Below, in pieces: positions 10,451 to 17,178 of a stretch of DNA of 64,000 nucleotides. The translations under genes were made by a program, and so were the position numbers. The notes under the pieces are model-generated. The model worked only from the letters and a program-made list of their open reading frames with translations. It was not told where the DNA came from and did no database searches. Position 1 is the first letter of the stretch. Every line of letters begins with the position of its first letter. This DNA comes from Paenibacillus wynnii (GTDB lineage: Bacteria > Bacillota > Bacilli > Paenibacillales > Paenibacillaceae), in contig NZ_JQCR01000003.1 of NCBI RefSeq assembly GCF_000757885.1, positions 1-64,000 on the forward strand. Direction: 5' to 3'.

Positions 10451-10849
10451 ATGGCAGATGGGGGAACAGATCAACAAGGAGGGACTGATGATGTAGTGCC
10501 ACTACAACGATTGGAGGATGTGGAGGAGGGGTTGTCTACATTGACCCACGAGTTTACGCGTTTGGCAGCTGAGAATGTCACGGCTAATACGAAGCTTAAG
10601 CTACTAGAAGAGAACGATCACCGGCACGAGGAGAACATCAAGCAGATCAAGGAATCCACGATCAAGATGGAGATCCAGTTCAGCGCCATCATGGGGAAAT
10701 TCGATAGCCTAGAAAGCAAAATATTCTCGTTGCTTCAGCAGGCCAACAAAGATAGTGGGTCAGAACGTAAAGCCTGGATGGACATGATCAAATATATTAT
10801 CGGCATCACCATTGGTGTCATTGTAGCTAATCAATTTTTAGGGAGGTAA
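10451..10849 (+). CDS. XhlA-like phage membrane protein (lysis module)
   Basis: A 132 aa protein (from ATG 10451) with a long charged coiled coil (about residues 20-105) and one C-terminal membrane segment (MIKYIIGITIGVIVANQFL). This is the layout of hemolysin XhlA-type proteins, which sit in the membrane and work with holin and amidase in PBSX-like lysis. ATG 10451 was preferred to 10442 because GGGAG touches the first ATG but is well spaced from the second. Three bases separate its stop from the amidase start, in keeping with one lysis operon. Confidence 0.65.
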   Translation: MADGGTDQQGGTDDVVPLQRLEDVEEGLSTLTHEFTRLAAENVTANTKLKLLEENDHRHEENIKQIKESTIKMEIQFSAIMGKFDSLESKIFSLLQQANKDSGSERKAWMDMIKYIIGITIGVIVANQFLGR

Positions 10850-10852
10850 ATA

Positions 10853-11770
10853 ATGATCAAGGACAAATATCCAATCGAACGGCGTTATATTGATAAGCGA
10901 CATAGCGTTCGGCCCGGCACCAGGTTAACCTCTGGTACGCCGGGCTTTTTAGTTGCTCACGATACAGGTAATCCAGGAGCGTCTGCAGATAACCATTTTA
11001 CTTACTTTCAAAATCTCAAAGATCGATCAGCCTCTGCTCAGGTTTTTATTGATGATAAAAAGATACTGGAGATCATACCAACGGGAACCGGTCCGGATCC
11101 TGCCGAAAAAGCATGGCATGTGTTATACAACGTAATCACTGACAACAAGCTCTTTGGGGATGACGCGAATGACATTGCCCTGGGCGTGGAACTTTGCTAT
11201 GGAGGTAAGATCGTCTTTGAGGAGGCGTATAAGAGGTTTGTTTGGTACATGGCTTATTGCTGCGACAAGTGGGGACTAAATCCACTGTTGCATATCCCAA
11301 GTCATAAGCAGTTGGATCCATCCCGTAAGCGAGACATCGATCAAGCGCTGAAGACTGCAGGTAAGACGCTCAAAGACTTACTTTATGATGTGGCTGCAGA
11401 GATGCAAGAGCAGCCTATAGTTATCGTCGCGCCTGCGGCTATACAACTGCCTGCCGTTGTGGCTCAGCTGCTGATCGATAATTACGTATCCCCGGCATGG
11501 TTTGAGGCACATAAGGCTGGCGATGCGGTAGGAGCGACACACTTCCATAACTTAGCCGATAACCTTCGGATGGCTGCCTGTATGCCATTACAGCCAGGCG
11601 CAAAGGCTCCATTTAAGCAACTGCCCAAGTCTAATGCTCAAGAGCTGATATTCCGGTGGCTCTCATCCGGATGGCAAGGAGCTAGGATAAAAGGCGATAA
11701 AACAGCAATGGCTTACTTTAACAATAGGGCAAATCACCTGCGGCGAGCTGCAGGGATGCCGATCGAATAG
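10853..11770 (+). CDS. N-acetylmuramoyl-L-alanine amidase (prophage endolysin)
   Basis: This 305 aa enzyme cuts the bond between muramic acid and L-alanine in peptidoglycan at lysis. Residues 1 to about 175 form an Amidase_2 domain with the expected zinc and catalytic pattern: His in 'LVAHDTGN', His in 'KAWHVLYN', and the 'SHKQLDPSRKRDI' segment. After a linker come two tandem 45-residue repeats (203-247 and 261-305) that align without gaps and share 'AQ.LI', a central GD, F.N.A..LR and AA.MP. They are probably the cell-wall-binding module. The ATG follows GGGAGGTAAATA. It stands between the XhlA-like and holin genes. Confidence 0.85.
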   Translation: MIKDKYPIERRYIDKRHSVRPGTRLTSGTPGFLVAHDTGNPGASADNHFTYFQNLKDRSASAQVFIDDKKILEIIPTGTGPDPAEKAWHVLYNVITDNKLFGDDANDIALGVELCYGGKIVFEEAYKRFVWYMAYCCDKWGLNPLLHIPSHKQLDPSRKRDIDQALKTAGKTLKDLLYDVAAEMQEQPIVIVAPAAIQLPAVVAQLLIDNYVSPAWFEAHKAGDAVGATHFHNLADNLRMAACMPLQPGAKAPFKQLPKSNAQELIFRWLSSGWQGARIKGDKTAMAYFNNRANHLRRAAGMPIE

Positions 11771-11782
11771 GAGGAATTATTA

Positions 11783-12061
11783 ATGAATAACGAAGTTTTA
11801 AACAATGTGCTCTCATTCGCCTCTGTGCTCGCTGTGTTCGTACTGGCGCTAGTTCAAGTGGTAAAGACGACTGTTAATATTCCCAAGAATCTACTACCCT
11901 TGGTGGGGCTTGTGGTGGGCTTGTTTGTGGGGGCAATATCCTATGCATTCACAGATTTGGACTTGACGTTGCGATTATGGGCTGGTGGACTTGCAGGGCT
12001 GTCAGCGACAGGGCTCTTTGAACTGGCTTTTAATAAGCGTGATGGTAAGACTAAAGAGTAG
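11783..12061 (+). CDS. Phage holin
   Basis: A 92 aa protein with three hydrophobic segments (about residues 9-28, 37-56 and 66-84) and a charged tail (NKRDGKTKE), the usual plan of small class I holins in Listeria A118-like and Bacillus prophages. Holins open the membrane so that the endolysin reaches the wall. The ATG is 12 bp after the amidase stop, behind TAGGAGGAATTATTA. It is the last phage gene of the lysis module; the DNA that follows is different in base composition. Confidence 0.75.
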   Translation: MNNEVLNNVLSFASVLAVFVLALVQVVKTTVNIPKNLLPLVGLVVGLFVGAISYAFTDLDLTLRLWAGGLAGLSATGLFELAFNKRDGKTKE

Positions 12062-12084
12062 ATCTCCAAACGCTTTCGAATTCG

Positions 12085-12107
12085 CCCACCAGCTTCGGTT
12101 GGTGGGT
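12085..12107 (+). terminator. Hairpin after the holin
   Basis: A nine-pair stem starting CCCACC and ending GGTGGG (one G-U pair), closed by a TTCG tetraloop. The following bases are AT-rich without a clean T run, so termination may be partial. It lies just before the LexA-like promoter. Confidence 0.5.
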
Positions 12108-12113
12108 AATATA

Positions 12114-12142
12114 TTGAAAAGGAACGTATGTTCGTATATACT
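12114..12142 (+). promoter_or_regulatory. Promoter with embedded LexA/DinR-like SOS box
   Basis: TTGAAA (12114-12119), 17 bp, TATACT (12137-12142). Between the two elements lies GGAACGTATGTTCG (12121-12134), which matches the Gram-positive LexA consensus CGAAC-RNRY-GTTCG at all but the first base. An operator between -35 and -10 would block RNA polymerase until SOS induction. The first gene downstream is the short ORF at 12196, then the AT-rich cassette. Confidence 0.65.
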
Positions 12143-12195
12143 GTGTATAAATCAATTATTTGTATTGAAGGCGAAGATAATAAACTTATTGACGA

Positions 12196-12306
12196 ATGAA
12201 ATTATTTTCAGACTATAAGTTAGGAATAGACGTTCCGGTTGTCAAATCTCCTATAATAAGAGATTATTATGGTAATATTTGTAGAAGCCGGGGGTTAAAT
12301 AATTGA
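12196..12306 (+). CDS. Possible 36 aa leader peptide or small protein of the cassette
   Basis: A 36-codon ORF (MKLFSDYKLGIDVPVVKS...) whose TGA overlaps the TTG start of the next gene (TTGA). That overlap is the main reason to list it: it suggests translational coupling. There is no clear ribosome site before its ATG, and I recognise no family. A TTGTCA-17-GATTAT element inside it (about 12239-12267) could be a second promoter for the next gene, in which case the ORF may be chance. Confidence 0.3.
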   Translation: MKLFSDYKLGIDVPVVKSPIIRDYYGNICRSRGLNN

Positions 12307-13490
12307 TAACAATACCAATGTTGCAAAACCTTTATCAGTATCAATACTATAATTTATTCAAGTCACACGATATTCCCAATTATAATAAACGTGCTGGTGA
12401 AGAGGGGAAAACATCGGCAGCACGTTATAGAATGATTCATAAAATTATGACCGAGGAACTTGTAACCGGAAATTTAACACCCAGAGTAGTAGACGAGTTC
12501 CTCTTTGAAAATTTGTATTACTCCAACATGAACTATCATTTTGTATATCGGCTGAGCGAGTTCGTCCATGATTTTAATACTCCAACTGATGTAATTACTC
12601 AATTTTTTAACGAGAACAGCTCATTAAATTGGGATAAGTTATTAACGGAAGAATCGGGCAGTTCTTTATTAACATTGAGATTAGATACTGAGGACAATCA
12701 TTTAATTGGGATTAAAATGTTATTAAAGATTGACACTATCCGAACGAGGAAATTTGAAGAGCAGGATGTCTATGCAGGAATATATATTGATTTGTTACAT
12801 AATTTAGTATCATTTAGGTTTAACTTATCCCAACTTGAGAGAATTTCAAAAGAGCCACTTGCCATAATTTCTGAATTGAAAAATTTACTTTGTGCAACCT
12901 CTGTTTCAGGATTACTTTTTGAACCTCTTCGCATTAATATTAACTCATTAAACGAAACTGCTGCTAGAAAGTGTATTTTCAATCTTTTTGAAGAGTTGAG
13001 TCTTGAAGCCGAACAAATTCTAAATGCTCACACACCACCGGAAACCGAAGATAAAATTAAAGAGTTTCTAACAACAATGAGACTTAGAACAATAACAGGT
13101 GATTACATACAACAAATTAAAGCTGTGCTGTATCAAGAAATAAGCACAAAAATAAGAGGATCGGTTTTTGAAAAAGGTTGGATTTTTCGATTTGTGTTTA
13201 GAGAAGGCTTAACAACTAGGGCATCCTCTAGAACCGATGACTCTGGCCCTATATATGGCTCCAAAATTTATTGGCATCTTAAAGAGTTGATCTTTAAAGA
13301 GAGAGAACTTTACGAGGCGGGATTTAGTTGGTACCTTCCTTGGCTCAAGAATGGGGAGCCCGACTCTATTCTAGTTAGAATGGAATCTAGAAATGATTCC
13401 ATAATTCTTAATTATTATAGAAATACGACCTTTAGGAGGGGGGATAAAGAGCGCTATGTTTTACAGCAAATTAATGCAAATTTACAATGA
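12303..13490 (+). CDS. Unknown 395 aa protein, first large gene of AT-rich cassette
   Basis: Start TTG 12303 lies 8 bp after CGGGGG; ATG 12318 is the alternative. The protein is soluble by eye and has mixed alpha/beta content, with no nucleotide-binding loop or recognised catalytic motif. The C-terminal third (about 290-395) is rich in aromatic and charged residues ('GWIFRFVFREG', 'SWYLPWLKNGEPD'). Its 3' end overlaps the next gene by 35 bp, and the three large genes of the cassette are AT-rich compared with the tail genes. Location just after a prophage lysis module is a common place for cargo ('moron') genes. Function unknown; a role in phage defence or exclusion is inferred from context only. 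Confidence 0.65.
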   Translation: MITIPMLQNLYQYQYYNLFKSHDIPNYNKRAGEEGKTSAARYRMIHKIMTEELVTGNLTPRVVDEFLFENLYYSNMNYHFVYRLSEFVHDFNTPTDVITQFFNENSSLNWDKLLTEESGSSLLTLRLDTEDNHLIGIKMLLKIDTIRTRKFEEQDVYAGIYIDLLHNLVSFRFNLSQLERISKEPLAIISELKNLLCATSVSGLLFEPLRININSLNETAARKCIFNLFEELSLEAEQILNAHTPPETEDKIKEFLTTMRLRTITGDYIQQIKAVLYQEISTKIRGSVFEKGWIFRFVFREGLTTRASSRTDDSGPIYGSKIYWHLKELIFKERELYEAGFSWYLPWLKNGEPDSILVRMESRNDSIILNYYRNTTFRRGDKERYVLQQINANLQ

Positions 13491-14109
13491 TTCTGAATAT
13501 AATAAAATATTTGATATAGGTATGGTAAGAATTTTTTCTGATTTCATTTCTGAAAGAGTGAAGAATCGAACTGCTTACCTAAGTCCTTATGAATTTTCGC
13601 ATAATAATAAAGTAACTTTAGAGGAGTCACTTAGGGTCTTTTCATGTTTTGAACAGTCAGGAGATATATTAAATATAGTTTATTTTTTTGAATGTTCATA
13701 TCCATCTTGCATCTCTACTAGGATTTTCATTGATCCTACCTTGTTGGAGGATATTGATGAGGAAAGTGATGAAGCATTAATATGTGAAGAATGTGGAAAA
13801 GAATATCTTCTACCTGATATTATCCCTTTTATTAAAATTTACTTTCTTATTGATTATTCTTTATTTTCTTATTCAAATGAATCCAAAGTTAGGACGATTC
13901 AAGATCCTAACTCTACTCTTCAGGCAATAAAGGGATTGCCAAACGCGCTAAAGTCAAAATCCCCTTCATCACTGAATTTGCTTGACGATGAAGGGGATAC
14001 CACCAGTACTCATTTAAAAGCATTCGTTAAAGCTAATCAAACTACTCCTTCTCATTCAGAAAGAACAGCTAAAATTATTCAAAATTGTACACGTTATTTA
14101 CGTAGATAG
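13456..14109 (+). CDS. Unknown zinc-ribbon protein
   Basis: A 217 aa protein with four cysteines placed as a zinc ribbon: C80-x4-C85 and C110-x2-C113 (CSYPSC and CEECGKEY). The part before it is helical and the C-terminus (about 150-217) is Ser/Thr/Lys-rich and probably disordered. The ATG follows AGGAGGGGGG at a somewhat long distance (about 13 bp); ATG 13474 is possible. It overlaps the 395 aa gene by 35 bp and is 10 bp from the next start, so the three are surely cotranscribed. Zinc ribbons often bind nucleic acid or partners; no family is recognised. Confidence 0.65.
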   Translation: MFYSKLMQIYNDSEYNKIFDIGMVRIFSDFISERVKNRTAYLSPYEFSHNNKVTLEESLRVFSCFEQSGDILNIVYFFECSYPSCISTRIFIDPTLLEDIDEESDEALICEECGKEYLLPDIIPFIKIYFLIDYSLFSYSNESKVRTIQDPNSTLQAIKGLPNALKSKSPSSLNLLDDEGDTTSTHLKAFVKANQTTPSHSERTAKIIQNCTRYLRR

Positions 14110-14119
14110 TAGGTGTTAA

Positions 14120-14584
14120 TTGAGCGAGAACAATCAAAATAAGGAAGTTGCGGAAAAATTAAGTGCTCTAGCAGAGTTTATTACAATTGAAATTGAAGAA
14201 GGTTCCAAATCAGGCGAAGAGCTTAATAACAAATCAACAAAACTCAAAATTATAATTATTGTACTTACTTCACTTATTGCGGTAGTTCTTGGATGGAGTT
14301 TCTTGGGTGATTTTGGAAAGTATTCAGCAATACTACTTAGTGCAATACTGACCGGTTTGAATACCTGGGATGCATTTGTGAATTATCATGAGCGATCTTC
14401 GCAAGAAAAAAGAAATGTCAGTAAATTAATAGTTCTCCTTAAAGACATACTCTTATATTTACACGGAAATAGTGAACCATCTTTAGATGAGTATAAGAAA
14501 TTCAAGGCGCAATACGATCAAATAAATGAAGAATATAACGTTGAAAGAGATAAACCAGAGAAACCGCCGGAAGCACCGAAATAA
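14120..14584 (+). CDS. Two-TM SLATT-like membrane protein, putative effector
   Basis: A 154 aa protein with an N-terminal helix (1-38) and two closely spaced membrane segments (about 41-62 and 68-87). A long charged cytosolic helix region ('NYHERSSQEKRNVSKLIVLLKDILLYL' split over about 87-115) and a Pro/Glu-rich tail follow. This is the layout of SLATT (SMODS/SLOG-associating 2TM) proteins, proposed pore-forming effectors in bacterial conflict systems. The start is TTG 14120 after AGGTGTTAA. As last gene of the SOS-promoter cassette it would be the membrane-acting part. The family call is by architecture and needs a profile search. Confidence 0.5.
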   Translation: MSENNQNKEVAEKLSALAEFITIEIEEGSKSGEELNNKSTKLKIIIIVLTSLIAVVLGWSFLGDFGKYSAILLSAILTGLNTWDAFVNYHERSSQEKRNVSKLIVLLKDILLYLHGNSEPSLDEYKKFKAQYDQINEEYNVERDKPEKPPEAPK

Positions 14585-14599
14585 GTATTTGAAATCCTG

Positions 14600-14630
14600 A
14601 TACCTCGCCGCTCAGCGAGGTATATTTATG
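14600..14630 (+). terminator. Terminator of the AT-rich cassette
   Basis: Perfect nine-pair stem ATACCTCGC/GCGAGGTAT with a six-base loop, 16 bp after the stop of the two-TM gene. The T run is short, so it may be weak. Confidence 0.6.
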
Positions 14631-14711
14631 TTAGGGCAAATTATCCTTAACAATTGTTATTGAGTTCATATACATAGTGTCCCAATTGAGTGAATATAGG
14701 CCAATGGGTCA

Positions 14712-14740
14712 TTTACAGAATGTCCCAATCATGATATTAT
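14712..14740 (+). promoter_or_regulatory. Promoter of putative small RNA
   Basis: TTTACA (14712-14717), 17 bp, TATTAT (14735-14740). The nonamer TGTCCCAAT occurs at 14678-14686 and again within the spacer at 14721-14729, 43 bp apart, which may be a regulator site. No ORF follows before the terminator at about 14830. Confidence 0.5.
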
Positions 14741-14746
14741 TCTCTT

Positions 14747-14831
14747 ACACGAAACGGAAGCACCGAGAGTGCAGTCGAAAGCCTCGGCAAATACCCCACT
14801 AACCTTAACTGGTCGGCGGGGTATTTTTTTG
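14747..14831 (+). ncRNA. Putative small RNA of about 85 nt
   Basis: A good promoter (14712-14740) is followed by 85 bp without a convincing ORF, ending in a strong terminator (AAATACCCC at 14789-14797 with GGGGTATTT at 14818-14826, then Ts). The 5' part can form a hairpin GCAC/GTGC nested near CCGAG/CTCGG. This stretch is the main content of the 340 bp gap between the two-TM gene and the protease gene. It might be a regulatory or antitoxin RNA of the nearby cassette. No known RNA family is recognised. Confidence 0.45.
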
Positions 14832-14928
14832 TTTATATAATGAGTTCCGTAAATACCAGCCCCCCCCAAAGGTCACTTATTCTTAACATTACACGAAGTG
14901 GTGGATCGCGGCGAACAATATTTCTCTA

Positions 14929-15588
14929 CTAAAACTTATCCATGAGTTCAATAGCGTGTTCTATGCTGTGTGTAATAATAATCCCTGTATTTTCAGCATA
15001 GTTTCCAACTATCTTGTCTCCATATTTAACTTCTCCGTTTTGTGAGAGGTAACCTGAAATTACTCCACAAATTTGATATTCTTTCCCATTGGGTTTTTTA
15101 AAAGCTACAGGACCACCAGAAAACCCTGAATTATTATGTCCATCTAAATATATGACACGAACATTATCTATGCGATTAATGGATGAAAATACAGCTTTTT
15201 TCACAAACGGGACAGGGAAATTTTGATTTTCGGTTTCTGTTTCAGGTGTGTACAAATTAAAGGGGAACCCTAAGAAGAAAGTATCTTGTCCCATCGTCAT
15301 TCCGTCTAGGCTCAAATTAATCGGTGAATTCTTGAATATTCCATTTACTCTCTGCATCACTGCTATATCGGCGTGGTTATGATACCTAATTTCAACGTCC
15401 ATTTTTTTGAAGTTGTTATTTTGACGTACGGAGATATTTAACTTTTTGGGATTATTCAAAGATTCAAAAATGTGCTTTGCAGTAATTAGGTAATCTGTAT
15501 CATTCATGTTGACTGCGAACATCGTCCCTCCATCACCTGTAGGTGTGCGAAAATTATAAACTCTACATAATACAGAATCTTCAATCAT
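14929..15588 (-). CDS. Trypsin-like serine protease (intracellular)
   Basis: A 219 aa protein with the chymotrypsin-fold catalytic triad: H39 ('LITAKHIF'), D74 ('HNHADIAVM') and S157 ('SGFSGGPV'). No signal peptide or membrane segment is present, so it acts in the cytosol. The start at 15588 follows GGGAGGTATTTCT; the 14-codon longer form lacks a ribosome site. It faces away from the YolD-like pair and towards the small RNA. Stand-alone trypsin-like proteases occur in bacterial conflict systems and prophage cargo, where they may sense or cut partner proteins. Whether it works with the cassette at 12.2-14.6 kb is unknown. Confidence 0.7.
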   Translation of the reverse strand: MIEDSVLCRVYNFRTPTGDGGTMFAVNMNDTDYLITAKHIFESLNNPKKLNISVRQNNNFKKMDVEIRYHNHADIAVMQRVNGIFKNSPINLSLDGMTMGQDTFFLGFPFNLYTPETETENQNFPVPFVKKAVFSSINRIDNVRVIYLDGHNNSGFSGGPVAFKKPNGKEYQICGVISGYLSQNGEVKYGDKIVGNYAENTGIIITHSIEHAIELMDKF

Positions 15589-15700
15589 AGAAATACCTCC
15601 CTTATTTACCTTCACAACCCATATTACCATGTAAGATTATTTTATACATTTAAGGGTTGGGATAAGATTAAAAGTTCTGTATAAATAATAAATATTCGCT

Positions 15701-15721
15701 TATAATACAAACAAATGTTCT
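15701..15721 (+). promoter_or_regulatory. -10 element and weak SOS-like box before the YolD-like pair
   Basis: TATAAT (15701-15706) is followed at 15708-15721 by CAAACAAATGTTCT, which matches the LexA box CGAAC-N4-GTTCG with two mismatches at the ends. YolD/UmuC-type genes are often SOS-controlled, which makes the weak match worth recording. Confidence 0.4.
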
Positions 15722-15737
15722 TATTTTGGAGGGGTGA

Positions 15738-16037
15738 ATGATGTTAGATGACACACCGCGCAAGCTGTTGAGGATTATGTACCATTACTCGGGCCACTTT
15801 AAAAGGCTACCAACTATGCCCGAGATGGAGAGGTTAAGCGGACGAACTCCGGTGGCGATAAGAAAGGGATTGTTGGAGTTAGCGGATCAAAATTACATCT
15901 CATGGAACCCACACACGACTATTGAGACAGCGGTAATTATTGAGGGGTGGGAAAGGGAAGATACTACCTCAGAACGCTATCAGGCGACTCATAGATCGTT
16001 CCAAACAGGCAACCTAGATTACTGGCAGTATTACTGA
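15738..16037 (+). CDS. Winged-helix protein beside YolD-like gene
   Basis: A 99 aa protein with a winged-helix look: 'LLRIMYHYSGHFKRLPTMPEM' (split) and a recognition-helix stretch 'TPVAIRKGLLELADQNYI' (about residues 35-55), like the N-terminal DNA-binding part of LexA or phage repressors. There is no C-terminal peptidase domain. The start follows TTGGAGGGGTGA and the next gene begins 11 bp after its stop. Small proteins of this type often precede yolD-like genes in Bacillales mobile elements. Its target is unknown. Confidence 0.6.
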   Translation: MMLDDTPRKLLRIMYHYSGHFKRLPTMPEMERLSGRTPVAIRKGLLELADQNYISWNPHTTIETAVIIEGWEREDTTSERYQATHRSFQTGNLDYWQYY

Positions 16038-16048
16038 GGAGGGGTATT

Positions 16049-16378
16049 ATGTCTCGAAAATTAGAAAGCATATGGGATTGTAGCAGGATGGTGATGCCAG
16101 AGCATAAGCAGCGGATAATCCGAGAAGAGAGGGAACAGGTACAACGGGTAAAACCGGAACTTGATCCACAGGCTATAGATGAGATCGAACAGGCTATAGC
16201 TCAATCCATTGAGAATCATAGCCCAATTACTTTAACGCTATATCATCCCAAGTGCGATAAAGATATCCGAGGCATCGTCATGTCTGTAGATCGGCAGATG
16301 CGTCAAATAAAAGTACGATGGTCAGAGGATGATTGGGATTGGATTAAATTAGATGATGTTATATCAGCTGCTACATAA
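16049..16378 (+). CDS. YolD-like family protein
   Basis: A 109 aa protein with the YolD signature: 'WDCSRMVMPEHKQRI' near the N-terminus, and a C-terminal beta domain 'IRGIVMSVDRQMRQIKVRWS' (split), ending 'WIKLDDVISA'. YolD-like proteins occur with Y-family DNA polymerases (UvrX/UmuC) in Bacillus prophages and are thought to modulate them, as UmuD does. Here no polymerase gene follows, so the pair is orphaned. The ATG follows GAGGAGGGGTATT. It probably shares the transcript of the upstream winged-helix gene. Confidence 0.75.
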   Translation: MSRKLESIWDCSRMVMPEHKQRIIREEREQVQRVKPELDPQAIDEIEQAIAQSIENHSPITLTLYHPKCDKDIRGIVMSVDRQMRQIKVRWSEDDWDWIKLDDVISAAT

Positions 16379-16428
16379 AGAGACACGCATAAATGCCCCA
16401 ATACACACGTAGGTATATAGTATAAATA

Positions 16429-16481
16429 AACTTTCGCTGAGAACCGAAGCGGCAGGCCGCGAGGAAGCGGAAGCGAAAGTT
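16429..16481. repeat. 53 bp palindromic structure
   Basis: Perfect ten-base arms AACTTTCGCT (16429-16438) and AGCGAAAGTT (16472-16481) enclose a second inverted repeat, GCGGC/GCCGC. It lies between the convergent YolD-like and XRE genes. It lacks a good T run on either side, so it may be a weak two-way terminator, a structured RNA or a site for a replication or transfer protein of the element. Confidence 0.5.
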
Positions 16482-16517
16482 AAGAGCTTATATATTAGGG
16501 ATAAGTAAACACAATGT

Positions 16518-16757
16518 CTACAAATCCCAGAACTGCTCGGCCCGGACGGAGGAATCAACCTCTCGAAGGGCCTTTATTATTTTCTGCATTGTCTTACCAG
16601 TGGGCATATGGTCGCAATCATTACAAGCCAACCGGACGGTGTTTCTGTTTAATCCACTCTTCAAAACGAGCCACTCCTGTTTGATACCTCTTCTATCGAT
16701 CCACGCCCCAAGTTTCGTTCGGTCTTTACCCAAACCAGCAAATAATCCTAAAAACAT
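16518..16757 (-). CDS. XRE-family transcriptional regulator
   Basis: A 79 aa Cro/CI-type protein: the helix-turn-helix is at about residues 22-55 ('IKQEWLVLKSGLNRNTVRLAC'-like segment, split), with 'PTGKTMQKIIKALREVD' behind it. The start at 16757 (MFLGLFAGLGKDR) follows AAAAGGAGTGTGGATAAG; the longer open frame to 16907 has no ribosome site and reads through the shared control region. It is divergent from the RHH-type gene at 16895, so it probably represses the conjugation-like module from the inverted repeat at 16865-16880. Confidence 0.75.
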   Translation of the reverse strand: MFLGLFAGLGKDRTKLGAWIDRRGIKQEWLVLKSGLNRNTVRLACNDCDHMPTGKTMQKIIKALREVDSSVRAEQFWDL

Positions 16758-16864
16758 CTTATCCACACTCCTTTTATTCCTATTGTGGACAAGAGCACAA
16801 AAAAACATACATAAATCGCGTAAAAAACAGACATTTTGGACAAACGTATCTCCATAAGCATTAA

Positions 16865-16880
16865 GTAAACAGACGTTTAC
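16865..16880. promoter_or_regulatory. Inverted repeat, probable operator
   Basis: GTAAAC-AGAC-GTTTAC, a perfect six-base inverted repeat directly upstream of the ribosome site of the 16895 gene and in the divergent control region of the XRE gene. The position suits a repressor site. Confidence 0.45.
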
Positions 16881-16894
16881 AGGAGGTGTACAGC

Positions 16895-17176
16895 ATGGAA
16901 GCTCCAATTACATTCAGGCTTCGCAAAGAACTAGACGCAGATATTAAAGAAGCTGTGAAAGACTTAGATAAGAGAACTGTAAGTAATTTATCCAGAGACG
17001 GACTTCGCCTGATGTTAGGTATTAGGACCACTAAATGTGCATCGGTTGTAGAAAGGCCTTTAGTTGTCCCGTCATTGGTTGACTCAGACCGAGCGTTGCC
17101 ATGGTTAAAGGCGGAAGGTATAAGAAATCAGACATCAAGTAAACCGGCTGTATACACCCCGCAAAGGAGAGGATGA
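16895..17176 (+). CDS. Ribbon-helix-helix-like small protein
   Basis: A 93 aa protein starting MEAPITFRLRKELDADIKEA, with 'TVSNLSRDGLRLMLGI' at about 32-47. A short beta strand plus two helices is the layout of Arc/CopG/MetJ DNA-binding proteins. Such proteins are common as plasmid copy-control or relaxosome accessory factors. ATG 16895 follows AGGAGGTGTACAGC. Its stop overlaps the first ATG of the pilin-like gene (ATGA). The C-terminal half is basic and unstructured. It could regulate the module with, or be repressed by, the divergent XRE protein. Confidence 0.55.
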   Translation: MEAPITFRLRKELDADIKEAVKDLDKRTVSNLSRDGLRLMLGIRTTKCASVVERPLVVPSLVDSDRALPWLKAEGIRNQTSSKPAVYTPQRRG

Positions 17177-17178
17177 CC

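Noticed and set aside
12403..12460. R-x4-H in the 395 aa protein (RYRMIH) as a HEPN RNase motif
   Set aside because: The motif is short and frequent by chance, and the surrounding sequence does not show the four-helix HEPN pattern.
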